The position numbers and the translations under genes were made by a program. Positions 9,395 through 21,330 of a DNA stretch of 64,000 nucleotides are shown here, piece by piece; position 1 is the stretch's first letter, and each line of letters begins with the position of its first letter. Source of the stretch: Methanobacteriaceae archaeon (lineage in GTDB: Archaea > Methanobacteriota > Methanobacteria > Methanobacteriales > Methanobacteriaceae); the NCBI GenBank assembly GCA_013403005.1, contig JACBOA010000005.1, forward strand, positions 44,692-108,691, given 5' to 3'. The notes beneath the pieces are model-generated. The model worked only from the letters and a program-made list of their open reading frames with translations. It did no database searches and was not told the origin of the DNA.

Positions 9395-10147
9395 TTAGTA
9401 TAATGGTGTATATTTATCCAAAAACCTACCATAATCTCTGTCTAATATTCTTAAAGTTGTCATAGCCTCTGGAGAGGAACAACATCTTTCTTCCACTAGA
9501 TTACGCAATGTTCCATTAATTATATGTGTTTTAACTTCTCTTAAAACGAAATCCAGAGATTTTCTGTTGTATTCAATCAGTTCTTTTTGATTGAAATCGT
9601 ATAATGGGTATTGTTTGAGTTCATAATTTCCATGGGGAGTGGTCATTACTCCTAACTGGGCATAGAAATCTGCAGTTGATTCACCAAATAAATCCACACC
9701 CAAGTAAACTAATAGGGGAATGAAGTTTAATTCAGCGAAGGGAAAAAATAGGGTGGAATTAGGATTCATATGCTCCCTGAGGCTGATTATAATCTCTAAA
9801 AGATCACGGGGTCTTTTAAGAAGTTCTTCCGGGTTCGCCACTAGAAAAGTGCGATAGCCCATTTTTTCAAGTGCAGATACACATTCAAGGCGGAGTTTTG
9901 GATATTTGGATCCATGAATAACAGCTATCTTTTCTTTCCCATCCCTTTCATCTTCTTTATCAATATCAGTTCTGGCTTTTTCAATGGTGCTCTGCACGGA
10001 CCATTTAGCCATTTCCAGGGGAACATCAAAGGGCATAGGTTCATCTTCAACAATTATTTCATCTGCTGGTGTTAAAATACATGGTGTTTCAGTATCCTGA
10101 TAATTACCATATCTAGAAGGCCCGTCGTGTAACTTTATTTCCATCAT
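9395..10147 (-). CDS. Stand-alone TGT-like (archaeosine transglycosylase/ArcS-related) protein
   Basis: This 250-residue protein resembles the tRNA-guanine transglycosylase fold of archaeal TgtA and ArcS. The visible signs are AVIHGSKYPKLRLEC, FLVANPEELLKRPRDLL, PFAELNFIPLLVYLGVDLFG (close to the barrel segment ending GVDLFD), MTTPHGNYEL, and a C-terminal LRNLVEERCCSSPEAM followed by DKYTPLY, which mirrors the LWELVE...SHP...Y-P ending of the TGT catalytic domain. It lacks the C-terminal PUA and zinc regions of full TgtA/ArcS, so it may be a divergent or accessory paralogue in archaeosine metabolism. This is recognition by pattern, with moderate certainty. Two adjacent ATGs (10147 and 10144) could start it. 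Confidence 0.5.
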   Translation of the reverse strand: MMEIKLHDGPSRYGNYQDTETPCILTPADEIIVEDEPMPFDVPLEMAKWSVQSTIEKARTDIDKEDERDGKEKIAVIHGSKYPKLRLECVSALEKMGYRTFLVANPEELLKRPRDLLEIIISLREHMNPNSTLFFPFAELNFIPLLVYLGVDLFGESTADFYAQLGVMTTPHGNYELKQYPLYDFNQKELIEYNRKSLDFVLREVKTHIINGTLRNLVEERCCSSPEAMTTLRILDRDYGRFLDKYTPLY

Positions 10148-10624
10148 ATGATTACTATATCTTTTTCATTGTTATCTTATATCCTTGTGTTGAAAATTAG
10201 ATTCCCTGTGTCCTGTTTTGAAGTGATTGAAAAATGATTCATATAAACTCGATCTTATCATTTAAATCACCAGAAAAATTATTATCTTTGGGATTTATTC
10301 TTGAGATTAAAAAATTGTCGTCAAAAAGATCAGAAATAAATTGTAAACATTAATTTATTTAATTCTACTTTCTTTTTTATATAAAACATGCTCTATAATG
10401 ATAGCTTCAACACCTTTGGAATATGGATTATATCCTTTTTCTTCTATTTGACATGAATTATTTTTTTATGAAAGATTGTATATTTTTTGTAGTTGCTATT
10501 TTATACTCATAGTATCTTTAAAAGTTGTATCACTGATTCATTTTAACCAGTTAAATGTTATCATAGTAATTGAGCCTTCCATCACACATATATTCACTTT
10601 AGTTATTAATTTAGTCTTTTTTAT
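10148..10624. other. Intergenic, AT-rich
   Basis: This stretch of 477 bases has no credible ORF. The first 50 bases hold the promoter of the TGT-like gene (minus strand; ATATCTTTTTC/TTATATCC on plus). They form part of an imperfect repeat that recurs at 15860-15922. An 18-bp sequence, six T followed by ATGAAAGATTGT (10462-10479), recurs exactly at 15728-15745. Confidence 0.5.
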
Positions 10625-11044
10625 TCAGTTTTCAATGACATAAATAACAATAGTGAACACTAATCCATAAATAATGAGTATTGAAGAAAAGAATAGTTCC
10701 CCTGTTAAAAAAATATTTAACAATGCTGCGATTGGAATAATTGCAGAAACAAGCAAAATTAAAATAATAAACATTTCTTTAGGAACAGGATGATCATCTA
10801 TTCCGATGTCCTTTTTTAAAACTAGGAACATTGGAATCATAAACAAAGCCATTATAAGAAGTATTATTTTTATAATCATGGCATAAGGGAGTGTGTCTTG
10901 CTGTAGTTGGCTTAAAGATGTGTTGATACCTACGGCTGGGAATAGGTATAAAGTAATTATCCTCAGGACAACTATAACATAGAATAATGCCAAAATAACT
11001 AGGATAAACTTTTTATTTAGTTTCAATTTTAAGATACCCCACAT
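10625..11044 (-). CDS. Small four-helix membrane protein, last gene of surface-protein unit
   Basis: This 139-residue protein is mostly hydrophobic, with about four predicted membrane segments: FILVILALFYVIVVLRIITLY, a segment near residues 55-75, one near 87-110, and the C-terminal SSILIIYGLVFTIVIYV. It has no recognised motif. It overlaps the end of the upstream gene by 32 nt in another frame, so the two are probably translationally coupled. Its place behind the giant secreted protein suggests a role in anchoring, secretion or sensing for that protein, but this is inference from context only. Confidence 0.6.
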   Translation of the reverse strand: MWGILKLKLNKKFILVILALFYVIVVLRIITLYLFPAVGINTSLSQLQQDTLPYAMIIKIILLIMALFMIPMFLVLKKDIGIDDHPVPKEMFIILILLVSAIIPIAALLNIFLTGELFFSSILIIYGLVFTIVIYVIEN

Positions 11045-11633
11045 AATTATTTTGTCCTTTTTTTTGATAGATTAAACCATCATAATCATTGTGCTGTAAT
11101 TTAATTGGGAACATATCTGGATTTAAGTTGTTTTCTGTGCAGAAAAGGACTCCAAAATCAATTAAAGACTGTACGGCTCTTTTTAACTCTTCATCATGCC
11201 TTTCCCCTACATCACTTCTCCTTTTTGGGATAATATATGCAAAACATAAATAAATAAGAGTAAAACCAACTATAAATGCTATTAGGCTCATTTTGAGCAT
11301 GCTGAGTGAGTAAATAATTGTTATTCCAAGAGCAATTGCCAATGTAACAAATATAACACCTACTATGAGCATAAGGGGCACTTTCATCTCTTCAGAATCA
11401 ACTTTAGTATCGTATCTAAAATTATGAATCTCTTTTTTAATTTCCTGATTTACTGCACGATTTTTTTTGATAAAATAAGACTTGGCCCGCTGTTTAAATA
11501 ACAATTCTAAAGACCCTGTAAAAGATAGAGGGCTAATACCCAACATAAAAGGAGGTCGAAAAGAATCTAATTCTATCATATAAGCACCTAATCCTACAAG
11601 TACCTTACTTGAATCAATATTATCGGTTTTCAT
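11013..11633 (-). CDS. Membrane protein of surface-protein unit
   Basis: This 206-residue protein has a soluble N-terminal half (about 1-85, basic near RAKSYFIKKNRAVNQEIKKE), two adjacent membrane helices (about 86-110 and 112-133), and a soluble C-terminal domain of about 70 residues. I recognise no family. The start ATG at 11633 lies 6 nt after the stop of the 1,212-residue surface protein. Its AGAGGTTGA Shine-Dalgarno is formed by the last codons of that gene, which is strong evidence for coupled translation. It is probably membrane-bound, with the N-terminal domain and tail on the cytoplasmic side. Confidence 0.62.
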   Translation of the reverse strand: MKTDNIDSSKVLVGLGAYMIELDSFRPPFMLGISPLSFTGSLELLFKQRAKSYFIKKNRAVNQEIKKEIHNFRYDTKVDSEEMKVPLMLIVGVIFVTLAIALGITIIYSLSMLKMSLIAFIVGFTLIYLCFAYIIPKRRSDVGERHDEELKRAVQSLIDFGVLFCTENNLNPDMFPIKLQHNDYDGLIYQKKGQNNYVGYLKIETK

Positions 11634-11639
11634 ATATAT

Positions 11640-14600
11640 TCAACCTCTCTTAAGATTATAATAATATTGATATAATATTAGTGTAACTACTATAATTATT
11701 GCTGCAATGATTAATGCAACCACAAATATTAGGAATATTCCAAGGATCCATCCACAAATTGTTAAAACAGCTAAAAGTGCCCATATTAGGACAGCAATAA
11801 ATCCAATAGCAAATATAATTGTGCATGCATCCCCTAATATAAGTAAAACTTGTAAGACGAATTTCAATAAAGGTGTTCCATCGTTGGGATCATCTGAGGT
11901 TTCGGCTGCACTTCCAGTTGACTGTGTTGACGTTCCTGTGGCTGATCCTGTTATTGAAGATCCGTCCCCTGGTTGATTATTGTTTGATGAATCACTTCCT
12001 GATTCTGAAGGTTTAATTAAAGGATTTTTTACACTTAAGTTTGGGTATACATAATAGTTAACAGATGTTTGTGCTTCATTACCAGCATAATCGAATACTT
12101 TTAGATTTATGACATAGGTTCCAATTGGGAGTAGGTATGGGAAATTTAATTGCAAAATCCAATTATTATCAGAGTAACCTAATAGACCTTCGGAACCATC
12201 TTCGAAATATGCGTGAATTTCTTTCGCATCAGGTGATGATTCTGCAATAATTGATGTATTTTGTCTGCTAAAATCAATATATTTTAATCTATCTGGAGTT
12301 ATTATAGCTGTTATCGTAGGTGGGGTGTTGTCCACTGTGAAGTTGATTTTTTCGGTGATTTGGTTACCCACATCATCGTTAGCTGTTACTAGGGCTGAAT
12401 AAGTTCCATCGGGAAGTTGTGGGATAATGGTTTCTGCATTCCAGGTACCAGAGTTTCGACTCCATGAATAGGTCCAAGAAGTCCAATTCAGGTTTAAATT
12501 TTGTCCAAAAATATTGACTGTGATTGTACTAGTATCGTCTGGGTCGAAATATGATGTACTGATACATGAAATCTTGATTACATCACCTGATTTTATGGGA
12601 TTAGGTGTGGCAGAAACTGAAATAATAGGTGGGGTGTTGTCAACTGTGAATCCAGTATTTCTAACTAAATTCATTATGGTATAATTGGGTAATAGCCATG
12701 AAAACCAGTTCATTTCATATAAACACTTAATATATAGATTTTTATATCCGTCTTCGGTATCTGGGATTGTGTAATTGGTTGTCCATGATCCATTGGCTTG
12801 TTTTTCTAGATCTATTTCTCCAAAGGGGCTTGATACAGTGACTTTCCATGGGTCGGGGTTGGCGTGAACTATTATAATTAAATTATTTCTTGATTTTACC
12901 TTGGAGGTAACTGTGTAATTTATTATGGGGCTTATGTTTCTAACGGTGAAGTTAACTGTTTGTGTTCCTTGGTTTCCGGACCAGTCTTGAGCAGTTAATA
13001 GAACAGTGTAGTTTCCTTCTGTTAACCAACTGGAATATTCAGCTGCCCATGAGCCGTCTTCCTGACGTTCGAGAATATATACATTGCCCAAAACTGTTGC
13101 TGTCACACCAATAACATCAGAATCCGTTAAAACATGGAAATATATCCAAGGCTTAGTTGGAAGTTCCCCATACATCATATCACAATGGGTTACATTTCCC
13201 GAAACTATTGGCGCCTGGTTATCTAATGGGTTGAAAAGATTGAAATTGAGTGAAAGAGTATTCTGATTACCTGCTCTATCTGTTGCTGTTAATAGGATGG
13301 GATAATTACCATCTGAAACATATGGAACACAATATTTAAGAATCCAGGTACCATCATCTTGTTTTATTAGGTCATAGGTTTGATTTATGATTAAAGCGGA
13401 TATGCTGGTTGTATCAGAATCAGAAGTGGCATTTATGTTTAGATTATCATTTGTTTTCGCAGTACCTGGAGTTACCGAACCGGATAATACTGGAGGTGTG
13501 TTGTCCACTGTGAAATAGAGGATGGTTGTATTTTGATTCCCTGATTTATCAGTTGCTGTTAGAAGAATTGTATAGGTTCCATCAGGAATGTTTGGAGTTA
13601 AGTAAGAAAGATTCCACCCTGTAGTCTGTTGGTATAAGTCAAATGTTTCTCCATTAATTAAAGCAGTGGCTTTTAGGGTATCTGAACTGGTAAGTGCATC
13701 AATAGAAATGTAATCGCCTGATTTAACTAAATCAGGTGTAATTGTGGCCGAAATTGTAGGGAGTGTGTTATCTACTGTGAATCCAAGTGAAATATTTCTT
13801 TGATTCCCTGCATTATCAGTTACATTTAACTCAACCGGATAAAAACCATTAGCAAGTGATAGAACAAGATAACTTAAGATCCAAAAACCGTTACTTCCCT
13901 TGATCAGGGAATAGGATGTATCAAGAATAGTAGCAGACACACTTGCAATATTGGGGCTGGGACTAACTTGTATGGTGACAATATCACCAGACTTTGTGCA
14001 ATCTGGATTGATAGTGGCAGTTAGTGGATAATTTTCTGTGTACACAAAGATGTCTTTACAGTTATTGGTATCGTCTGATATAAGTACATCTGAGAGGGAG
14101 CTGAATGCTACTGTATGTCCGTCGGCACTTATTGAGGGCTGGTAACTGCTGTAAAATGATGTTTCTCCTGTGGAACTGGATATTAATTTAGTAGTTTTGG
14201 AAAATTGATCATAGATATATACATCCATCCATCTGTCAATTGTGTCGCTGATCTCGTGATTTGCACTTGAAACTGCCACGTAACGACCATCAGCACTTAT
14301 TGATGGTTCAATTGTCATGGAATTTGGTACCCCATTCCATGAGATTTCCACTTGTTCTATAGTTTTTGATGAGGTGTTATAAATTAAAAGACTATTACCT
14401 CCTGAGGTAAAGACCAAATAAGAGCCATTAGCACTGATTGAAGGATAATTAAAATTATAAAAACCTCCTTCAAAACTAGAGGTATTAACCTTTTCCAGGA
14501 TGCCTGAATTTCTGTTGTAAATATATACTCCAGAATAACTGTTAACAGTATTTTCAACCAGATTATTTGCAGACGAGATAAAAGCAATTAAACTGCCATC

Positions 14601-15278
14601 ACCGTTTATTGTAGGTTTCTCACTGTTGCCATTTGCTTCATTACCTGTGTTTGAAACAGTTAATCGTGTGATCTGGCCAGAATCATTATCATATAAAAAA
14701 ATATCACATTTTCCATTATTGTCAGAGGGGACAAGGTTAGTTGCATATGAACTGAAAGCTATGAAACGTCCATCTGCACTAATTGCAGGTTCGTTACTAT
14801 CACCATTGCTCTCCTTACCTGTATTGGTTATACTAATGCGTTTATTGATTCCCAATAATATATCCCGTAAAAAGATATCAGAAACACCGTTGGTGTCTCC
14901 TGGCACTAAATTATTTGCATTTGAGGTAAAAGTCACATAACGTCCATCAACACTGATTGCAGGTTCGTTACTATCACCATTGCCCTCTTCACCAGTATTT
15001 GATACACTTGCTCTTATAGTTGTGTTTAGAACATTGTCACGGATGAAAATATCCGAAAATCCATTGGTGTCACCCGGGACTAAATTATCAGCATATGATG
15101 TGAATGCGATGTATCGTCCATCTGCGCTGATTGATGGGTTGGAACTGGCAGCGTTGGATTGACTTCCATCACTAGAAACACTTATCCTTTCTGTGGTGTT
15201 ATCAGCTGCTACTATTGTTCCACAGGTTACTAAAACCAAAAATAATACGAGCATTAGTAGTAGAACTTTATTTTTCAT
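11640..15278 (-). CDS. Giant secreted surface protein: 7-blade propeller plus 7 Ig-like repeats
   Basis: This protein of about 1,212 residues has a signal peptide (KNKVLLLMLVLFLVLV...ADN). It continues with seven TolB/PD40-like propeller repeats of the type PSISADGRYIAFTS...DIF-RD, which together could close a seven-bladed propeller. Seven Ig-like repeats of about 85-95 residues follow, most ending in FTVDNTPP, with cores like ATDKSGNQN. After a Ser/Gly/Thr-rich linker come about three hydrophobic segments and a short basic tail, so the protein is membrane-anchored with its bulk outside. The frame reaches back to 15335, but GGTGTGAGAGG just before ATG 15278 and the signal peptide favour 15278. 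Blades 2 and 3 share near-identical DNA (about 14956 and 14782), pointing to internal duplication. The likely role is adhesion or cell-surface binding. Confidence 0.8.
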   Translation of the reverse strand: MKNKVLLLMLVLFLVLVTCGTIVAADNTTERISVSSDGSQSNAASSNPSISADGRYIAFTSYADNLVPGDTNGFSDIFIRDNVLNTTIRASVSNTGEEGNGDSNEPAISVDGRYVTFTSNANNLVPGDTNGVSDIFLRDILLGINKRISITNTGKESNGDSNEPAISADGRFIAFSSYATNLVPSDNNGKCDIFLYDNDSGQITRLTVSNTGNEANGNSEKPTINGDGSLIAFISSANNLVENTVNSYSGVYIYNRNSGILEKVNTSSFEGGFYNFNYPSISANGSYLVFTSGGNSLLIYNTSSKTIEQVEISWNGVPNSMTIEPSISADGRYVAVSSANHEISDTIDRWMDVYIYDQFSKTTKLISSSTGETSFYSSYQPSISADGHTVAFSSLSDVLISDDTNNCKDIFVYTENYPLTATINPDCTKSGDIVTIQVSPSPNIASVSATILDTSYSLIKGSNGFWILSYLVLSLANGFYPVELNVTDNAGNQRNISLGFTVDNTLPTISATITPDLVKSGDYISIDALTSSDTLKATALINGETFDLYQQTTGWNLSYLTPNIPDGTYTILLTATDKSGNQNTTILYFTVDNTPPVLSGSVTPGTAKTNDNLNINATSDSDTTSISALIINQTYDLIKQDDGTWILKYCVPYVSDGNYPILLTATDRAGNQNTLSLNFNLFNPLDNQAPIVSGNVTHCDMMYGELPTKPWIYFHVLTDSDVIGVTATVLGNVYILERQEDGSWAAEYSSWLTEGNYTVLLTAQDWSGNQGTQTVNFTVRNISPIINYTVTSKVKSRNNLIIIVHANPDPWKVTVSSPFGEIDLEKQANGSWTTNYTIPDTEDGYKNLYIKCLYEMNWFSWLLPNYTIMNLVRNTGFTVDNTPPIISVSATPNPIKSGDVIKISCISTSYFDPDDTSTITVNIFGQNLNLNWTSWTYSWSRNSGTWNAETIIPQLPDGTYSALVTANDDVGNQITEKINFTVDNTPPTITAIITPDRLKYIDFSRQNTSIIAESSPDAKEIHAYFEDGSEGLLGYSDNNWILQLNFPYLLPIGTYVINLKVFDYAGNEAQTSVNYYVYPNLSVKNPLIKPSESGSDSSNNNQPGDGSSITGSATGTSTQSTGSAAETSDDPNDGTPLLKFVLQVLLILGDACTIIFAIGFIAVLIWALLAVLTICGWILGIFLIFVVALIIAAIIIVVTLILYQYYYNLKRG

Positions 15279-15335
15279 TCCTCTCACACCATTTTCCCCA
15301 GTCAGCCTTGTAAAAACTGAAATATTAGTATCCAT

Positions 15336-17019
<1,684 letters not shown>

Positions 17020-17028
17020 GGTGATAAT

Positions 17029-17952
17029 ATGGCTGAAAAAGAATTTGCATACTTCTTAGGATGTATCATGAATAACCGATACCCAGGTATCGAAAAAGCC
17101 ACACGAATACTCTTTGAGAATCTTGGTGTAGGTCTTAAGGACATGGAAGGAGCATCATGCTGTCCAGCACCAGGAGTATTCGGTTCATTTGACAGAACCA
17201 CTTGGGCTTCCATAGCTGCCAGGAACATAACCATCGCTGAAGAACAGGGAAATGACATCATGACCGAGTGTAATGGATGTTTCGGATCCCTATTTGAAAC
17301 CAACCACATGCTACATGAAGATGAACAGATGAAGGAGAAAATCAACAAGGTTCTCGCAGAAGTTGGACGTGAATACAAAGGTGAAATTAACGTACGACAC
17401 TTCGCTGAAATTCTCTATAACGATGTAGGATTGGAAAAACTGGCAGAATCAGTAACTAAACCACTGAACCTTAATGTTGCAGTGCACTACGGCTGCCACT
17501 TCCTCAAACCAAGCGCTGAAATCAACATTGACGACCCAATAAAACCAACCATTCTGGACGAACTGGTAGAAATCACTGGAGCCAAGTCTGTACCTTACAA
17601 GGACAAAATGATGTGCTGTGGTGCTGGTGGAGGTCTAAGATCTCGAGATATCGATGTAACCGCAGATTTCACCAGAGAAAAACTCACCAACATGAGAGAA
17701 GCAGGTGTAGATGCCATTGTAAATGTCTGCCCATTCTGTCACCTTCAGTTCGATGTGGGTCAGGTTGAAGTTAATGATAAATTCGGCACTGACTTTGAAA
17801 TCCCTGTCTTCCATTTAGCCCAACTCTTCGGATTGGCCATGGGACTGGGTGGAGATGAGTTAACCCTGGATGCCCACCAGGTATGCACAGACTCTGCCAT
17901 GGAGAAGTGCTGGGACTTCTCAGAACTGGATGAAGTAACTGGTGGAGAATAA
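17029..17952 (+). CDS. hdrB: CoB-CoM heterodisulfide reductase subunit B
   Basis: This 307-residue protein has the two CCG domains of HdrB, which hold the non-cubane [4Fe-4S] clusters that cleave the CoM-S-S-CoB heterodisulfide. Visible cysteine clusters are GASCCPAPG with TECNGCFGSL (first domain) and HYGCHFLKP with MMCCGAGGGL and VNVCPFCHLQFD (second domain). The length matches methanogen HdrB. AAGGTGAT just before ATG 17029 is a strong ribosome site. It is cotranscribed with hdrC; hdrA is not in this window, which is usual because hdrA is often encoded elsewhere. Confidence 0.95.
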   Translation: MAEKEFAYFLGCIMNNRYPGIEKATRILFENLGVGLKDMEGASCCPAPGVFGSFDRTTWASIAARNITIAEEQGNDIMTECNGCFGSLFETNHMLHEDEQMKEKINKVLAEVGREYKGEINVRHFAEILYNDVGLEKLAESVTKPLNLNVAVHYGCHFLKPSAEINIDDPIKPTILDELVEITGAKSVPYKDKMMCCGAGGGLRSRDIDVTADFTREKLTNMREAGVDAIVNVCPFCHLQFDVGQVEVNDKFGTDFEIPVFHLAQLFGLAMGLGGDELTLDAHQVCTDSAMEKCWDFSELDEVTGGE

Positions 17953-17999
17953 ACACATTCTCCCTCTAACTTTTTTTTACCATCCAAAGTTTTTTATTT
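17944..17999 (+). terminator. Terminator after hdrCB
   Basis: GGAGAAT (17944-17950) and ATTCTCC (17957-17963) form a 7-bp stem with a 6-nt loop spanning the hdrB stop. An eight-T run at 17971-17978 and a second T-rich run to 17999 follow. T-runs are enough for archaeal termination, so this is a good terminator. Confidence 0.55.
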
Positions 18000-18042
18000 T
18001 TCAAAATACTAATTTTAACTACAATATATAAGAGGTGTTCTT

Positions 18043-18309
18043 TTGTTCGTAGCTACTCTTGCTGGAGTTTTTAAATTCGCAGAATTACCTGAAAAATACG
18101 GTCCTTTTGTACAGTACAAAGCAACTATTGAAAATAGATCAATCAAAGACACTGATGACATTGCAATTCTGGATATTGTCGGCACAGAAAGTGTCCATGT
18201 GCTGTTTTTAGACTCATATAAGAGTATGGGGGAGATCGACCAGGAACTTAATGCTGCCGATGCCAAGCTCAATCATCGTTCCAAACAAGTACTGGAAGGT
18301 TATTTATGA
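18043..18309 (+). CDS. DUF749 family protein
   Basis: This 88-residue protein matches DUF749, a small family known almost only from methanogens. The recognisable parts are the N-terminal ATLAGVFKFAELPEKYGPFV, the central DDIAILDIVGTESVHVLFLDSY, and the C-terminal ADAKLNHRSKQVLEGYL. It appears to be a compact alpha/beta protein with no catalytic motif; its function is unknown. Translation starts at TTG 18043, with AGAGGTG (18031-18037) 5 nt upstream, and a TATA-like ATATATAAG nearby. It overlaps the next gene by 4 nt (ATGA), so the two are one transcription unit and probably functionally linked. Confidence 0.78.
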   Translation: MFVATLAGVFKFAELPEKYGPFVQYKATIENRSIKDTDDIAILDIVGTESVHVLFLDSYKSMGEIDQELNAADAKLNHRSKQVLEGYL

Positions 18310-18851
18310 GTCAACTCCCAGCAGAGCAAACCTGGATGGTGCTGGTGGAACTATTAACCGACCTTAGAAAAAAGGGAGTAAAAATTCCCAATGGGATCAC
18401 TAAAAATGTTCAGATGGCCAAGACCACCATCAACTTCTATAAAGTGGATCCCACTGACCCGCAAAGACAGGTTGAAGTAGCAAGAATAAACGAATTTTTA
18501 ACTAAAATTCAGGATTCTTTAATGAACCTTGCAGATGAGCAGGGAGATAAATACAGTGCTAAATGGTTAAACAAACTATTAAGAGCTTCCCAAGGGGAAG
18601 AAGTGTATCCTGAGAAGAGAACAGATTCAAAATTTGTGGTGGGAGCACCTTCTGGATTTTCCATGATCCGGGTTAACTTCAAGGCACCCCTATCAGAGGA
18701 TAGGGTTCAGGAAATTGCCGAGTACCATAATGTAATTATAGAATTTGAGGAAGATAATCTTATAGCAGTTTACGGGGATAAAGAAAACCTTAAGATAAGT
18801 CTCCAGGAACTATCTTCATTCTTCAAGGAACAGTTAAAAGAGATGAAATAA
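18306..18851 (+). CDS. DUF2096 family archaeal protein
   Basis: This 181-residue protein fits DUF2096, an uncharacterised archaeal family. It begins with a helical part (AEQTWMVLVELLTDLRKKG and KNVQMAKTTINFYK) and ends with an alpha/beta domain (FSMIRVNFKAPLSEDRVQEI, NVIIEFEEDNLIAVYGDKE). The mostly helical N-terminus could support protein-protein contact. It overlaps the DUF749 gene by 4 nt, so the two are translationally coupled and may work together. No enzyme motif is visible, and no function is proposed. Confidence 0.75.
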   Translation: MSQLPAEQTWMVLVELLTDLRKKGVKIPNGITKNVQMAKTTINFYKVDPTDPQRQVEVARINEFLTKIQDSLMNLADEQGDKYSAKWLNKLLRASQGEEVYPEKRTDSKFVVGAPSGFSMIRVNFKAPLSEDRVQEIAEYHNVIIEFEEDNLIAVYGDKENLKISLQELSSFFKEQLKEMK

Positions 18852-18956
18852 ATACTGAGGGATTTGGTAATCACAAGGTTACCGGATGTTTTAATCTCAT
18901 AAAAAAGTATACATTATGGGGCCATTTTTTAAATAATCTCTGAGGAGTTTATGTTT

Positions 18957-19625
18957 ATGAAAATATTAGCTGTCAGTGATCTTCACGGTAATATAAAACC
19001 TCTAATCAATTACCTTAATAATAATAAAGTAGATCTAATTGTCATTGCCGGTGATATTACCCATTTCGGTCCAGTGGAGCTGGGTGAAGATATTCTAAAT
19101 GAAATAAGTTCCTTTAAGGTTCCTGTACTGGCCATACCCGGAAACTGCGACCCTGGTTCCATGCACATCAACATGGATAATACTCAGGCCATCAACATCC
19201 ATGCTAGAAACATTGTAATTAATAACATAGGGGTCTGTGGATTTGGAGGTTCAAACCCAACACCCTTCGACACCCCTCTGGAATTCGAGGAAGTACAAAT
19301 CTATGATGAGGCTAAAAAGGCCCTTGAAGGAATTAAAGAAGAAAAAATAACTCTATTTATTACTCACGCACCCCCTTATGGTACTAAAACTGATTTACTT
19401 CCTTCCGGGATGCATGTGGGAAGTAAAAGTCTTCGTAAAATAATTGAAGAAGTGCAACCAACACTTAATATCTGTGGACATATACACGAAGCACGGGGTA
19501 CGGATCAGATTGGTAAAACTAAAATAATAAACCCGGGGCAAATGTCAGAGGGCCATGCCTGTTTAATTAAAACTTCAGATACTTCAGAAGAAGAGGAAAT
19601 AGAGACAGAAATTATAAAAATATGA
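18957..19625 (+). CDS. Calcineurin-like metallophosphoesterase
   Basis: This protein of about 222 residues has the full metallophosphoesterase set of metal ligands: SDLHGN near the N-terminus, AGDITHFG, PGNCD, ITHAPPYG and CGHIHEARG. It probably hydrolyses a phosphodiester or phosphomonoester with two bound metal ions; small archaeal members of this family have cyclic-nucleotide or protein phosphatase activity in vitro, but the substrate here is unknown. GAGGAG (18942-18947) is 3 nt from ATG 18951 and 9 nt from ATG 18957. The second gives MKILAVSDLHGN, the usual family start. The C-terminus is an acidic run (SDTSEEEEIETE). Confidence 0.85.
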   Translation: MKILAVSDLHGNIKPLINYLNNNKVDLIVIAGDITHFGPVELGEDILNEISSFKVPVLAIPGNCDPGSMHINMDNTQAINIHARNIVINNIGVCGFGGSNPTPFDTPLEFEEVQIYDEAKKALEGIKEEKITLFITHAPPYGTKTDLLPSGMHVGSKSLRKIIEEVQPTLNICGHIHEARGTDQIGKTKIINPGQMSEGHACLIKTSDTSEEEEIETEIIKI

Positions 19626-19799
19626 AGCCAAGCTCCAATATCAACATGAATGATTTAATTACTTCCAATATTTAAGGGTTTAAATCATATATTCTAGTTA
19701 AGCAAACTCCCAAAGAAAATAAGAAACTGACTTAAGTGATGTTGACTAATAATAACTTTGATTTTTTTAAATCTCTACAAGTCCCTAGGTGTGATTATT

Positions 19800-20694
<895 letters not shown>

Positions 20695-20717
<23 letters not shown>

Positions 20718-21090
20718 GGAAGTAATGAGTAAGGAAGTTGTGACTGTTCCTCCCTCTGAAGATGTTGTATTCGCCTTTGAAAAGCTTATGAAACACAAAA
20801 TTAGTTCATTACCAGTGGTTGATGGTGATGAATTGGTGGGAATTGTAACTGCCACAGATTTGGGCCACAACCTCATCCTGGACAAGTACGAACTGGGCAC
20901 CACAGTAGAAGAAGTGATGGTTAATCAAGTCATATACGTATCTCCTGAAGATGAGCTTAACACTGCAGTGCGCAAGATGCATGAGTATGGTAAAGATGGT
21001 GGCATAATAAACCAGTTAGTGGTTTTAGACAATCATGAACTGGTGGGCATTGTTTCAGATGGTGATATAATAAGGGCCATAAAGGTATAA
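20695..21090 (+). CDS. CBS-domain pair protein
   Basis: This 131-residue protein consists of two CBS motifs: VKEVMSKEVVTVPPSEDV...ISSLPVVDGDELVGIVTATDLG and VEEVMVNQVIYVSPEDEL...NQLVVLDNHELVGIVSDGDII. Such a Bateman module binds adenine nucleotides or SAM and regulates partners. The open frame extends upstream to 20647, but GGAAGTGAAG directly precedes ATG 20695, which gives the standard start MLPKIKVKEVMS. The gene overlaps the end of the 2-phosphoglycerate kinase gene by 23 nt in a different frame, so the two are cotranscribed. It may sense the energy state for that pathway, but this is inference from position. Confidence 0.85.
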
Positions 21091-21330
21091 TAAAAAAAAT
21101 CCAACCACCAATTTTTGCTCATATTAAAGGATTATGTTAATATTTATTTTCCTACTAATGGGGGTTTCCTTACTAAATATCTGACCTTATTATTTTTATT
21201 ATTCCTCAAAGGGTTCTCTTTTTGGCTTTTTTTATTATTCGAAATTTCTTCGAAATTTCTTATTAGGGAAACATCTAAAATCGTAGGAAAAATAAAAAAA
21301 TAAAGGTTTCAAATCATCTTTTTTTTATCC

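Noticed and set aside
21115..21303. 62-codon plus-strand ORF with hydrophobic Leu/Phe runs
   Set aside because: It is built of A/T-rich codons with a short repeat (CGAAATTTCTT twice near 21239). It has no ribosome site and reads like chance hydrophobic translation of an intergenic tract.
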